This document shows, piece by piece, positions 26,740 to 35,879 of a stretch of DNA of 64,000 nucleotides (position 1 is its first letter; every line of letters begins with the position of its first letter). A program made the position numbers and the translations under genes. Source of the stretch: JBCFBK01 sp038562555 (GTDB lineage: Bacteria > Bacteroidota > Bacteroidia > Bacteroidales > Prolixibacteraceae); the NCBI GenBank assembly GCA_038562555.1, contig JBCFBK010000021.1, positions 17,029-81,028 of the forward strand, read 5' to 3'. The notes under the pieces were generated by a model that saw only the letters and a program-made list of their open reading frames with translations, was not told the DNA's origin and did not search any database.

Positions 26740-29700
26740 ATGAAAAAAAATCACAGATACGGAGTGTGGTATAACCATGCTCTAAAAAAAACTTATTTAA
26801 TTATGAGGCTCGTTCTTATGTTATCGCTGGTATGTGTTTTGCAGTCTTTTGTATTGGATTCCTACACGCAGAACTCGAAAATTTCGCTCTCTGTAAAGGA
26901 GAAAAAGCTCGAAGACATTATCATGCAGATCGAAGGTGAAACAAAGTACCGCTTTGCATATAACCGCAATGAAATTGAAGTCAATAAGAGTTACTCTGTG
27001 AACGTTCAGGATGCTGAAATAAATGAAGTGTTGAACAGCTTGTTCGAAGGAAACGGGATTAATTATATGATTCTCGACAGGCAAATTATCCTTTCTCCGT
27101 CCAGTGTGCCGGCTGCTTCCCAACAGTCGGATCAGAAGGTTTCCGGTCGTGTCACCGACTCTTCGGGCGCGGCGTTGCCGGGAGTTACCCTCGTAATTAA
27201 GGGTACTGCCAGGGGTATTATAACCGACGTCGATGGTCTTTATTCGTTTCCTGACGTGCCGGCTAATGCGACACTGGTTTTTTCGTTCGTGGGTATGAAG
27301 ACGCAGGAAATACCGCTTCGGGGGCAATCTGTGCTCAATGTGAAAATGGAGGACGAGGCGGTTGGTATCGGCGAAGTTGTAGCGATTGGTTATGGAACCA
27401 TGAGGAAAAAGGACCTGACCGGTTCAATCATGCAAATCCGTCCCGACAGGATTGCCAGCGAAAATCCTAAAACGGTACAGGATGTTTTGAGGGGTACTCC
27501 GGGTTTACAGGTGGGTTACGATGCCTCAGCAAAAGGAGGAGGTTCCATGCAAATAAGGGGACAGCGTTCGGTCTATGACGAGGGAGGCCACAACAACCCT
27601 TTACTCATTCTCGACGGAATGCAGTTCTACGGAGAACTTTCCGAAATTAATCCCGACGATATTGATCAGATTGATGTTCTTAAAGATGCTTCGGCTGCGG
27701 CAGTCTACGGAGCAAAGGCAGCAAGCGGAGTGATTCTCATTACTACAAAGAAAGGGAAACGGGGCAAACCTGTTGTGAATATCAGTTCGAGTGTTGGATG
27801 GACGCAAAGAAGTGATTACCGTGAACGATTTGGGACTGACGAATATTTACAGCATCGTCAGGATTGGTACACGAAGAATACGTATGGTGTAAATCAGGAA
27901 ACCGGCGCTTATGAAGCATATCAAACCGGGGCATATGCCAGCCAACCCGGATATTTTATGCGCCCTGACCAATTACCGGCATCTGTTTCTGTCGAAGATT
28001 GGCGGGCTTATTCCAATAACGATGATGGTGAATCCGATCTGAGTATTTGGGCCAGAAGACTTGGATTTCAAGGTAATGCGCTTGAAAATCTTCTTGAAGG
28101 GAAGACTTTCGATTGGGCGAAAAAAACGTACCGTACAGGATTCAATCAAGACTATAATGCCAGTTTGAGTGGTGCCGGCGAAAACGTGAACTACTACTTC
28201 TCAATGGGCTATCTAAAGAATCAGGGAGCTGAAAGAGATGACGAATATGAGGCTGTACGTGCGAATATGAAAATAAACGCCAAGGTGAATAAATGGCTCG
28301 AAATAGGGGCCAACGTCAACTTTCAGGACCGTTCGGATGGTCAAATTGGTATAGACCTTGATTACCAGCTACGCAACAGCCCTTATGCCGATTACGCCGA
28401 TGAAAATGGCAATCCTGTTCAATATCCGCTCGACGGAAACTATAGCCAGCGGGGTTATAACTATGACTTTCAAAAGCAATACCTGGATTTGGAAAAGGGG
28501 TATACCGTGCTCAACAGCATTGTGAATGCCAAAATATCACTGCCATTTAATATTACATACTCGTTCAATGCCTCGCCGCGTTATCAGTTTTTTTATGATC
28601 GTTATTTTATGTCGGCCGATTTGCCGGGCTCCGATCCTGCGTCGCGGGGTGTAAACCGGGAACAGGCAAAACGTTTCGACTGGTCGCTCAACAATACGAT
28701 CAATTGGGATTACACATTCAACAGAAAGCATCATGTCGTTTTGACACTCGTGCAGGAAGCAGAGGAACGCCAATACTGGCAAGACCGAATCGATGCCCGC
28801 AATATCCAGCCTTCTGATGCGCTGGGATTTCATAATACAAAGAACGGCACCAAAGAAGACAGCAATTACTCCAGCAGTGATTCACACGAAACGGCAGATG
28901 GCCTGCTGGCCCGTTTATTCTACGCATATGACAACCGCTATATGCTCACTACATCCGTTCGAAGGGATGGCTATTCGGCTTTCGGATCGTCCAATCCATA
29001 TGCAACTTTCCCGTCGGTAGGGGTAGCGTGGACATTTACAAACGAAAAATTCTTTAAATGGAGCCATATTATGAGCAACGGAAAGTTGAGGATATCCTAC
29101 GGTAAAAACGGGAACCGGGCGCTGGATAATCCTTACCTGGCGCTTGCCAATTTGTATGAAGGCGCAGGCAAAATGCAGGGATACATCAACGCTTCGGGAG
29201 AACTGGAATTATACCGTTATCTGATGGCTAACCGAATGGCTAATCCTAATCTGCAGTGGGAAAAAACAAAGTCATGGAATATTGGGCTTGATTTTGGGTT
29301 CTTCGATGACCGGTTATCGGGAACCCTGGATTATTATGACATGAGTACCCATGATATGATTATGAATCAGCGCCTGCCAGAATTCACAGGTTTTCCGAAC
29401 ATTACGACAAACCTGGGAGAAGTGAATAATCGCGGAATTGAAATTTCAATAAACTCGGTTAATATGGATAACGATGTGCTGAAATGGACTACCACGTTCG
29501 GTCTTTCCTATAATAAGAATGAAATTAAACATCTTTACTACGAATATGAAGACGTCTTAAATGCTGACGGGAATGTAATCGGGACAAAAGAAAGCGACGA
29601 TCTGACAAACGGCTGGTTTATAGGGCGCCCCATCAGTGAAATCTGGAACTACCGCGTGACGGGGATCTGGCAGAAAGATGAGGCAGAAGAAGCAAAGCGA

Positions 29701-30312
29701 TATGGACAGGTGCCTGGAGATCCAAAAGTTGCGAATAACTATACGGCCGATGATGTCGTAAATGCAGACGGCTCCGTGAAGCCTGTCTACAACGACAATG
29801 ATAAAGAGTTTCTTGGACAAACAGCACCGCCTTTACATTGGTCTCTGCGCAATGAGTTTACACTTTGGAAGGACCTCACTTTCTCATGTAATATCTATTC
29901 TTATATGGGACACAAGAGCTTGTCGGGCAATTACCTCAACAACGATGATGACGGAGGACGTATGAGTTATGCTCTGCAAAATGTAACTGCAAAGGAATAT
30001 TGGACAATCGACAACCCTACAAATGAATATGCACGGATTGAGGCCCAGGGACCTACAGGTGCGGCCAGCCCGGCGAAATTATACAGCCGTTCCTTTATTC
30101 GCCTCGAGAATATCTCGGTGGGCTACACATTGCCCAAACAGCTGACTTCAAAGTTCAGTTTAGAACGTGTCAAAGTATACGGTACGGTGCGGAATGCTGC
30201 GGTGTGGGCAAAAGACTGGGAATATGGAGATCCTGAGACTAATCCGGCCTTTGATAGCGGCGGTGGACTGGCAACACGTATTTATACATTTGGTGTGAAT
30301 TTAACTTTCTAA
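26740..30312 (+). CDS. STN-type SusC-like TonB-dependent transducer/transporter
   Basis: Outer-membrane transporter of 1190 residues that both imports ligand and signals. After a signal segment (about 20-45) comes an STN domain (about 55-115, LEDIIMQIEGETKYRFAYN). It contacts the FecR protein in the periplasm. A carboxypeptidase-D-like domain (about 133-210), a plug with LLILDGMQFYGELSEI and VLKDASAAAVYGAKAASG, and the barrel (ending YTFGVNLTF) follow. The N-terminal extension distinguishes it from the two SusC-like proteins in region 1. Sigma, anti-sigma, transporter and SusD lie in standard order. Ligand unknown; no enzyme gene is attached to this cassette. Confidence 0.96.
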   Translation: MKKNHRYGVWYNHALKKTYLIMRLVLMLSLVCVLQSFVLDSYTQNSKISLSVKEKKLEDIIMQIEGETKYRFAYNRNEIEVNKSYSVNVQDAEINEVLNSLFEGNGINYMILDRQIILSPSSVPAASQQSDQKVSGRVTDSSGAALPGVTLVIKGTARGIITDVDGLYSFPDVPANATLVFSFVGMKTQEIPLRGQSVLNVKMEDEAVGIGEVVAIGYGTMRKKDLTGSIMQIRPDRIASENPKTVQDVLRGTPGLQVGYDASAKGGGSMQIRGQRSVYDEGGHNNPLLILDGMQFYGELSEINPDDIDQIDVLKDASAAAVYGAKAASGVILITTKKGKRGKPVVNISSSVGWTQRSDYRERFGTDEYLQHRQDWYTKNTYGVNQETGAYEAYQTGAYASQPGYFMRPDQLPASVSVEDWRAYSNNDDGESDLSIWARRLGFQGNALENLLEGKTFDWAKKTYRTGFNQDYNASLSGAGENVNYYFSMGYLKNQGAERDDEYEAVRANMKINAKVNKWLEIGANVNFQDRSDGQIGIDLDYQLRNSPYADYADENGNPVQYPLDGNYSQRGYNYDFQKQYLDLEKGYTVLNSIVNAKISLPFNITYSFNASPRYQFFYDRYFMSADLPGSDPASRGVNREQAKRFDWSLNNTINWDYTFNRKHHVVLTLVQEAEERQYWQDRIDARNIQPSDALGFHNTKNGTKEDSNYSSSDSHETADGLLARLFYAYDNRYMLTTSVRRDGYSAFGSSNPYATFPSVGVAWTFTNEKFFKWSHIMSNGKLRISYGKNGNRALDNPYLALANLYEGAGKMQGYINASGELELYRYLMANRMANPNLQWEKTKSWNIGLDFGFFDDRLSGTLDYYDMSTHDMIMNQRLPEFTGFPNITTNLGEVNNRGIEISINSVNMDNDVLKWTTTFGLSYNKNEIKHLYYEYEDVLNADGNVIGTKESDDLTNGWFIGRPISEIWNYRVTGIWQKDEAEEAKRYGQVPGDPKVANNYTADDVVNADGSVKPVYNDNDKEFLGQTAPPLHWSLRNEFTLWKDLTFSCNIYSYMGHKSLSGNYLNNDDDGGRMSYALQNVTAKEYWTIDNPTNEYARIEAQGPTGAASPAKLYSRSFIRLENISVGYTLPKQLTSKFSLERVKVYGTVRNAAVWAKDWEYGDPETNPAFDSGGGLATRIYTFGVNLTF

Positions 30313-30330
30313 TCTCTCATAGTAACACAT

Positions 30331-32391
30331 ATGAAAACACAAGCCTGCTTGGGTTTGCTGAGCGTAAGTAATTTGCGCGGAGCGAAAAAAATAACCCGGA
30401 AATATAATCATAAATGCCTGATCCTGTTTGTAGGTTGTATAATCCTGCTTGGCGGATGTTCGAAAGATTTTTTGGACCCCGACCCGTTGTCATTCTATGA
30501 ACCTGGAGCTACGTTCACTACCGAATCGGGGCTGATGTCGGCAATGGCCATATGCGACCGTCATCTTAAGTTATATTATGCGACTGATCATAATGAAATG
30601 CTTACGCTGGGGACAGAGTATATCTTTTCCGATTTGATGGTCGCCAGCGCGACCGATAAAAGCGCCATGCTCGACAACGTCGCAAATATGCTTACTCCTA
30701 CAAGTGAAAGTACGAATAATCTGAATAATCTCGACCGGACAAACAGCATCTGGTATTTCTGGAAGGAATCTTATAACGGTATTATGTACGCCAATACCAT
30801 TACCCAATATGTGGATAACGTTGAAGAGCTGGACGAAGCTACCAAAAATGCCTATAAGGGCAGGGCATATTTTCATCGTGCCTTTCGCTATTATGCTTTA
30901 GTATTCCAGTTTGGCGACGTGCCGCTTGTTACTAAAATTCTGGAAGTACCCAAACAGAACTACCGCAGTACAAAGCGCGATGCGATTCTGCAAATGATTA
31001 CCAGGGACCTCGAATTTGCTGTACAATGGGTACCCGATCAGAAAGATATGGACATGATCGGAATGGTAAATAAAGGTGCCTGCCGCATGTTACTCGCCAA
31101 ATGCTATCTGGCACTTGGAGAATATACCAAGGCAAAAGAGCAAACGGATATATTAATTGATCAATCGGGTTATTCACTCATCTCGGGAGATAGCTTCGGG
31201 ACCTTCAACGATGGCGGCGAGCCTCAAACCTGGCCGATTACCCGCAATGTAATATGGGATATGCACCGTGCCGAGAACAAGCTCATCTCCTCAAACAAAG
31301 AGGTTATCATGGGCATACCAAACCGTGGTGCGGAAGCAGAGTCATTTGTTAAAATGCTTACGATGAGAATCTTGTATCCTTTTGTTTTTAACAGTGCAAT
31401 ACAATCAAAAGATGGTAAACAGGCACTGATGAATATAAAACGTAACAATACTGCTTATAATTCAAAGTATGACTACATGCGGGCTTTTGGACGCGGGATT
31501 GCTACATTCCGTCCAACATACTTCCAAACACACGGGCTGTGGGAAGTGAACGGTAAGATGGATGCGACCGATTTACGCCATAACTCAACGGTGGGTAACT
31601 GGGTACACATGGAGGATTACCGTGTAAACAACAAGGCGTCTGCAGAATTTGGAAACTCCGTGACGCTTTTCAGTGATGACGGGAAACTACTGTGCAGCGA
31701 TACGATTCGTCGCTGGTTCGATGTCCCTCACTACAAGTTCTATCTGGACGATCCGGTGAACGAGGCTAATATAAGCGGCTCTGATGGTAACAGAGGGGCC
31801 ACTAACGGAGGTAATGCCGATTGGTATCTTTATCGTTTGGCAGAGGCATATTTACTGCGGGCAGAGGTTAAATTTTACATGGGAGATGAACCCGGGGCCA
31901 CCTCCGACGTAAACGAGGTGAGAAAAAGAGCGAAGTGTACTGAACTTTACACGACTGTTACAATTGGTGATATCATGAATGAACGGGCCCGTGAACTATA
32001 CTGGGAAGAATGGCGTAACACCGAATTGACCCGCGTGTCATTATGCCTTGCCCGTAGCGGCAAACCCGACGAATGGGGCAATACCTACAGCCTGGATAAC
32101 TTTGACAAGCAAAATGGTACGGATTCTAACGGCGGAAGCTATTGGTATCAGCGTATTGTACACTACAGTATGTACAATAAAGGTCCGATCCAGATTGTTG
32201 CAACAAAAAGCAACATCAACTATACCATGGACAAAAAGAATATTTACTGGCCAATTTATAACATATCGATTACGGCTAACAACAAGGGGCAGCTGAGCCA
32301 AAATTATGGCTATGATGGGTATGACCCTGCTACTCCCAAGTGGGATAACTGGGAAGATGCCATAGCTGACGAGACAACGGCGGGAAATTAG
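30331..32391 (+). CDS. SusD-like lipoprotein with repeat-derived N-terminal extension
   Basis: Surface glycan-binding lipoprotein, 686 residues, partner of the STN-type transporter (gap 18 bases). The lipobox is CIILLGGC with the lipid-bearing Cys near residue 43, unusually far from the start. Bases 30354-30384, within the extra N-terminal stretch (SVSNLRGAKK), match the repeat inside the GH2 gene, so the element appears to have lengthened the signal peptide. SusD features include AYKGRAYFHRAFRYYALVFQ and the C-terminal ERARELYWEEWRNTELTR. An alternative, internal non-ATG start cannot be excluded. A strong terminator follows. Confidence 0.94.
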   Translation: MKTQACLGLLSVSNLRGAKKITRKYNHKCLILFVGCIILLGGCSKDFLDPDPLSFYEPGATFTTESGLMSAMAICDRHLKLYYATDHNEMLTLGTEYIFSDLMVASATDKSAMLDNVANMLTPTSESTNNLNNLDRTNSIWYFWKESYNGIMYANTITQYVDNVEELDEATKNAYKGRAYFHRAFRYYALVFQFGDVPLVTKILEVPKQNYRSTKRDAILQMITRDLEFAVQWVPDQKDMDMIGMVNKGACRMLLAKCYLALGEYTKAKEQTDILIDQSGYSLISGDSFGTFNDGGEPQTWPITRNVIWDMHRAENKLISSNKEVIMGIPNRGAEAESFVKMLTMRILYPFVFNSAIQSKDGKQALMNIKRNNTAYNSKYDYMRAFGRGIATFRPTYFQTHGLWEVNGKMDATDLRHNSTVGNWVHMEDYRVNNKASAEFGNSVTLFSDDGKLLCSDTIRRWFDVPHYKFYLDDPVNEANISGSDGNRGATNGGNADWYLYRLAEAYLLRAEVKFYMGDEPGATSDVNEVRKRAKCTELYTTVTIGDIMNERARELYWEEWRNTELTRVSLCLARSGKPDEWGNTYSLDNFDKQNGTDSNGGSYWYQRIVHYSMYNKGPIQIVATKSNINYTMDKKNIYWPIYNISITANNKGQLSQNYGYDGYDPATPKWDNWEDAIADETTAGN
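30354..30384. repeat. Second copy of the dispersed repeat, in a SusD gene
   Basis: Aligns without gaps to 18968-18998 with 25 of 31 bases identical, including the shared ATTTGCGCG core. It is read in frame near the SusD N-terminus; in both genes the element is translated in the same frame, as NLREAK and NLRGAK. Confidence 0.65.
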
Positions 32392-32454
32392 ATCGCAAAA
32401 CCAAAGAGATTGCAGTCAGCTGATTTGCCTGTAACGCTTTGCACATAAAAGTCA

Positions 32455-32495
32455 CTATTAGTCGGCCAGAAGTGGTCGGCTAATAGTTTTTATTT
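32455..32495 (+). terminator. Intrinsic terminator of the ECF/SusCD operon
   Basis: A 14-bp stem (32455-32468 with 32473-32486, two G-T wobbles), GAAG loop, and a T-rich tract from 32487. It lies 64 bases after the SusD stop and before the convergent VOC gene. Confidence 0.85.
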
Positions 32496-32530
32496 AATAT
32501 CATAGAACCATATCGATCGTGTCGTTACCT

Positions 32531-32887
32531 TTAAATGCCCTGTCCGAAAGTCAGCAAATTATTGTCCGGGTCAACTAAAGAAAATTCCTTTTGTCCCCAG
32601 GGTTTTACTTCCAGATGCCCGTTTGGATGGATACTTATTTTCTTGTCCAGTAGTGATTGATATAAGCTCTCAATGTCATTTGTTCTGATGTAGACTTGCC
32701 CATAGTTTTCTGTTGGGTCAAGCTCTTTAAATTCAAAAAAATGGATTTGGATACTTTCTTTTTGCACCATTAAGTAGCCATCATATTCAACACTTCCGAA
32801 TTCCTGAAAGTCCAGCTTATTAATGTAAAAGTCTCTTGTCTCCATTTTATCCCGCATGGGCAATTTTGGATGAATCGTTGTAAGCAT
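32531..32887 (-). CDS. VOC-family (glyoxalase/bleomycin-resistance-like) protein
   Basis: Small cytoplasmic vicinal-oxygen-chelate fold protein, 118 residues. The fold is shown by MRDKMETRDFYINKLDFQEFG at the N-terminus and by QKEFSLVDPDNNLLTFGQ at the C-terminus. The family includes antibiotic-binding proteins and dioxygenase-like enzymes; this member resembles bleomycin-resistance-type binders, but the substrate is unknown. It follows the SRPBCC gene by 35 bases on the same strand, so the two probably form an operon. Confidence 0.85.
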   Translation of the reverse strand: MLTTIHPKLPMRDKMETRDFYINKLDFQEFGSVEYDGYLMVQKESIQIHFFEFKELDPTENYGQVYIRTNDIESLYQSLLDKKISIHPNGHLEVKPWGQKEFSLVDPDNNLLTFGQGI

Positions 32888-32922
32888 ATTTCTTTGATTT
32901 GATATTTAGTAATGACGTGTAC

Positions 32923-33321
32923 CTACTTCTCCAGAATTTCTTTTAATACTGCCAAATCCTTTGCAACCCTACTGGTATCCTTTAGGTATTGGTCGTCTGT
33001 CATGCCTGGCAGGCGAAAAACCGTAAACACCAACTCGCTGCCGCTGTTGTTGGGAAACACACGCAAAGGGTTAAGAACTTTTTCACCCGAAGGTAGAGTA
33101 ACCTCATGGTCAAGGATGCCAAAAATATTTTTAGCTGTAAATTTGACTTTTACTTCCCCCATAGGTGAGTCGGCGATCCATTCATCGCCTGCCTTTTTTA
33201 TCGAACTGCTAAGGACTGTCGCCCATTTTGGCAGATTTTCAGCATTTAATACAAAATCGTAAACCTCGCCTGCAGGTCTGTTAATGGATATACTCACATG
33301 TTTTGCCTGGAATGTCGTCAT
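32923..33321 (-). CDS. SRPBCC-family protein
   Basis: START-like helix-grip fold protein of 132 residues, with the typical beginning VSISINRPAGEVYDFVLNAENLPKWA and a long C-terminal helix (VAKDLAVLKEILEK). Such proteins bind hydrophobic ligands in a deep cavity; no function is assigned. It is first in a two-gene leftward unit with the VOC gene. It is unlike the SRPBCC gene at 36858 in motif and length. Confidence 0.85.
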   Translation of the reverse strand: MTTFQAKHVSISINRPAGEVYDFVLNAENLPKWATVLSSSIKKAGDEWIADSPMGEVKVKFTAKNIFGILDHEVTLPSGEKVLNPLRVFPNNSGSELVFTVFRLPGMTDDQYLKDTSRVAKDLAVLKEILEK

Positions 33322-33449
33322 CGTTCCTCCTGTTATTTTGATAAAGTATTGACAAACGACAGAAAGAAAAGTTTAGAACTCTGCCACCCCGGAATTGCCG
33401 GGATCGATATAAAATAATCCGTGAATGTCGCATTAATCGAAAAACTCAA

Positions 33450-33457
33450 TAGTTTTG
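33450..33457 (+). promoter_or_regulatory. Candidate -7 element for the secreted nuclease gene
   Basis: TAGTTTTG matches TAnnTTTG exactly. No convincing -33 element lies 19-21 bases upstream. A start of transcription near 33464 would support the downstream ATG at 33566. Confidence 0.3.
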
Positions 33458-33488
33458 CGGGGCAAAAACGAAAGCACATATAAAATTG

Positions 33489-33530
33489 CCTTGTGCCTGA
33501 TTGTGCGGCGTATGGCGAATGGCAACCTGG
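33489..33530. repeat. Possible heptamer-period repeat in the nuclease leader
   Basis: Units CCTTGTG, CCTGATT, GTGCGGC, GTATGGC, GAATGGC, AACCTGG. It is more degenerate than the arrays in region 1. It explains an in-frame but implausible upstream extension of the nuclease reading frame. Confidence 0.35.
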
Positions 33531-33565
33531 AGTTTTATGCTGATTTTGAAGGCAATTGGAGGCGT

Positions 33566-34498
33566 ATGAAGTATTTTGATCTGTTTATTAAGGTAATTTT
33601 ATTTTTTTCATATTCCGGCAGCAGCGGGTCTGAACCGGTTAATCCTCCTCCTGCCGAATCGATTGCGGCAGCAGCTATCGTCAGACATAGCTATTATACA
33701 CTGGCATATTCCGAAGAAAATGAGCAGGCCCTTTGGGTCTACTACCGTCTGACAACCGATTTTATTACCGGTTCCGTGAAACGGAAGGATAATTTCCGTT
33801 CAGATCCTGATGTGCGAACGGGGTCTGCCAGCCTCGCCGATTATAAGAACAGCGGATACGATCGGGGTCATCTTTGTCCGGCAGCCGATATGAAATTAAA
33901 TGCCATGGCCATGTCAGAAACATTCTACATGTCGAATATGTCACCCCAGGTTCCCGGCTTTAACCGGGGCATATGGAGCCAGGTTGAGGACCAGGTCCGG
34001 AAGTGGGTTCTGGCATACGATTCACTGTATATTGTCACAGGCCCGGTTTTCCGAGATAACCTCGGCGTGATCGGACAAAACAGGGTGACGGTTCCCGGCT
34101 ATTACTACAAGGTAATCTATTCACCCGGAAAAGAGAAAATGATCGGCCTGGTTCTCCCCAACAAGGCCTCGTCCGCAGCGATCAGCAGGTTTGTTGTTCC
34201 GGTCGACAGTGTTGAATCGCTCACCGGGATCGATTTTTTCCCCGAACTGGCCGACGGTTCTGAAAACAAGCTTGAAAGAAGAGCGGATATCTCAGATTGG
34301 ATGAATGCCCGTTCTACGAACCGAATGGCGTCGGTGTCGACTACAACGCACGAGAATCACCCGGCAATACGCGTCCAGTGTAATGGAATCGCAAAATCGA
34401 CCAGAAAACGGTGCGGAACTATGACCACAAACACCAACGGCTACTGCAACGCACATCAGGCGCAAGTCGCGCCTGTGAAAAAGGCGGGACGTTTATAA
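33566..34498 (+). CDS. Secreted DNA/RNA non-specific endonuclease (NUC1 type)
   Basis: Metal-dependent beta-beta-alpha nuclease that degrades DNA and RNA, probably outside the cytoplasm. The ATG at 33566 opens a signal segment (MKYFDLFIKVILFFSYSG); upstream in-frame sequence is repeat-like. The product has 310 residues. The catalytic motif is DRGHLCPAADM with His102, followed by the metal-binding MSNMSPQVPGFNRGIW. A C-terminal CX10CX10CX2H cluster (residues about 270-300) looks like a small zinc-binding module and is seen in some relatives. Roles may be nutrient scavenging or attack on foreign DNA. It stands alone. Confidence 0.92.
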   Translation: MKYFDLFIKVILFFSYSGSSGSEPVNPPPAESIAAAAIVRHSYYTLAYSEENEQALWVYYRLTTDFITGSVKRKDNFRSDPDVRTGSASLADYKNSGYDRGHLCPAADMKLNAMAMSETFYMSNMSPQVPGFNRGIWSQVEDQVRKWVLAYDSLYIVTGPVFRDNLGVIGQNRVTVPGYYYKVIYSPGKEKMIGLVLPNKASSAAISRFVVPVDSVESLTGIDFFPELADGSENKLERRADISDWMNARSTNRMASVSTTTHENHPAIRVQCNGIAKSTRKRCGTMTTNTNGYCNAHQAQVAPVKKAGRL

Positions 34499-34539
34499 GT
34501 ATTAGATCCATGTCCGGACCAGCCGCAACAATCTGAATT

Positions 34540-34547
34540 TATATTTG
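34540..34547 (+). promoter_or_regulatory. Candidate -7 element for the SGNH hydrolase gene
   Basis: TATATTTG matches TAnnTTTG exactly; no clear -33 element was seen. It lies 86 bases upstream of the chosen start. Confidence 0.35.
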
Positions 34548-34563
34548 CATTAATCCCGAAAAG

Positions 34564-34578
34564 TTCCAATATTTGGAA
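34564..34578. promoter_or_regulatory. Perfect palindrome downstream of the SGNH promoter
   Basis: TTCCAA-TAT-TTGGAA, placed just after the predicted transcription start, a common position for a repressor site. No regulator is linked. Confidence 0.3.
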
Positions 34579-34632
34579 TGCCGGACTGTGCTGTCCTGAC
34601 GCAGAGTGTCAACTAAATTAAAATTGCTGATT

Positions 34633-35322
34633 ATGATCAAGTTTTTTTCGTTCTTGCCAATCCTGTTACTTTTTATCGGAATAAAAGCAAACGCACAGGA
34701 CCAGATTAAACGCGAAAATATCGAATGGCTGGATGTCTGGCTCCCCGAAACAAACAGCAGCGGGCTTCCCCGGGTGCTGCTGATCGGCAATTCCATCACC
34801 CGCCAGTATTTTAAGGAAGTGGAACAGCAACTAAAGGGAAAAGCTTTTGTCGGCCGGTTGTCGACCTCTAAATCGCTCGGCGATCCGGGACTACTGAAGG
34901 AAATAGAGCTGGTGATGGGTTATCATCATTTCGACGTGATTCACTTCAACAATGGCATGCATGGATGGGATTATCCGGAAAAAGAGTATGCGCGGGCGTT
35001 TCCCGGTTTGTTGCGTGTGATCCGCAAATGCGCTCCTGACGCGAAACTGATTTGGGCCAGTACGACGCCGGTCCGCATGAGAGAAAATATGAAAAACTTT
35101 GCGGAGCGGAATTCCCGGGTCATCGAACGGAATCGCCTCGTGGCTGAGATGCTGAAGAACGAAGACGTGGCGATCAATGATCTGTATTCAGTGGTTGAAG
35201 CCGATCCTGTCTTTTACCAGGGCGGCGACGGGGTTCATCCGGCTCCGGCAGGCGTGAAGGCCCTGGCGAAACAGGTTAGCGGTAAAATCCGGGAGGCTTT
35301 GGGGGAAAACCCGGCTAAATGA
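34633..35322 (+). CDS. SGNH/GDSL-family hydrolase
   Basis: Exported esterase-like protein of 229 residues. The ATG at 34633 is preferred over a GTG at 34606 because it begins the signal peptide (MIKFFSFLPILLLFIGIKANA). Block I is LLIGNSITRQ (catalytic Ser), block II lies around FVGRLSTSKSLGDPG, block III has HFNNGMHGWD, and block V is DGVHPAPAGVKAL with the catalytic Asp and His. Members deacetylate or deacylate sugars, lipids or peptidoglycan; the substrate cannot be told. There is no operon partner. Confidence 0.88.
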   Translation: MIKFFSFLPILLLFIGIKANAQDQIKRENIEWLDVWLPETNSSGLPRVLLIGNSITRQYFKEVEQQLKGKAFVGRLSTSKSLGDPGLLKEIELVMGYHHFDVIHFNNGMHGWDYPEKEYARAFPGLLRVIRKCAPDAKLIWASTTPVRMRENMKNFAERNSRVIERNRLVAEMLKNEDVAINDLYSVVEADPVFYQGGDGVHPAPAGVKALAKQVSGKIREALGENPAK

Positions 35323-35400
35323 TTTTCCAGCCTGCGGTGCAGTAAATGGAGTAAAATTCTTATCGGCGGCTCCGGGGCCGTCCTGCCGAAATAAAAATAG

Positions 35401-35433
35401 TTGTGCATGATCTTAAATAAAATGGTAACTTTG
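35401..35433 (+). promoter_or_regulatory. Promoter of the Xre/RES toxin-antitoxin operon
   Basis: TAACTTTG at 35426-35433 matches TAnnTTTG exactly. A TTGT at 35401-35404 lies 21 bases upstream as the -33 element. The predicted start of transcription is about 25 bases before the antitoxin gene. Confidence 0.5.
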
Positions 35434-35462
35434 TAAAACATTAACAGTAAAATTACCTCGAC

Positions 35463-35879
35463 ATGGAAGACCGTGCAATACATAAAACAAAGTTCAGACG
35501 CGCAGTAACACGCGCCACCGACATCAGTCTGTTCTACAATGCCAACTCCAATGAGCTGATGAGCAAACTGATAGACAAAACTCAGCTATCACAGAAGTCA
35601 CTGGCCAATGTCTTTGTCATGACCGAGAAGACATTTAGCAGTTACCGCAACTCAGACCGGAAACTGAATCCTCTCACAGCGGAGCTCGCCATCAAAATCA
35701 TGGAGTTGTATGAACAGGGAAAGGACACCTTCGGGAGCCTGAAACGATTCCAGCAGTGGATGACCCTTCCTGCTCCCGGATTGGATGGCAGGGTTCCTTT
35801 TGAGCTAATCCAGACGGTGACGGGAGTTTCCATGGTGATGAATGAGGTTATGGCAATTGAACACGGAATGCCAATTTGA
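35463..35879 (+). CDS. Xre/MbcA/ParS-type antitoxin (DUF2384)
   Basis: Antitoxin that binds and blocks the RES toxin and represses its own operon. The 138-residue protein has a helical N-terminal DNA-binding-like part (about 30-75, LSQKSLANVFVMTEKTFSSYR). A C-terminal toxin-binding domain follows (about 80-138, ELAIKIMELYEQGKDTFGS, FQQWMTLPAPGLDGRVPFELI). Its stop codon TGA overlaps the ATG of the next gene by one base, so the pair is translationally coupled. Confidence 0.92.
   Translation: MEDRAIHKTKFRRAVTRATDISLFYNANSNELMSKLIDKTQLSQKSLANVFVMTEKTFSSYRNSDRKLNPLTAELAIKIMELYEQGKDTFGSLKRFQQWMTLPAPGLDGRVPFELIQTVTGVSMVMNEVMAIEHGMPI

Noticed and set aside
34579..34605. Another heptamer array before the SGNH gene
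   Set aside because: Apparent units are too dissimilar to separate from chance.
35330..35400. Possible terminator after the SGNH gene
   Set aside because: The GC-rich imperfect stem (TCGGCGG with CCTGCCGA) has a bulge and no T-run on either strand.
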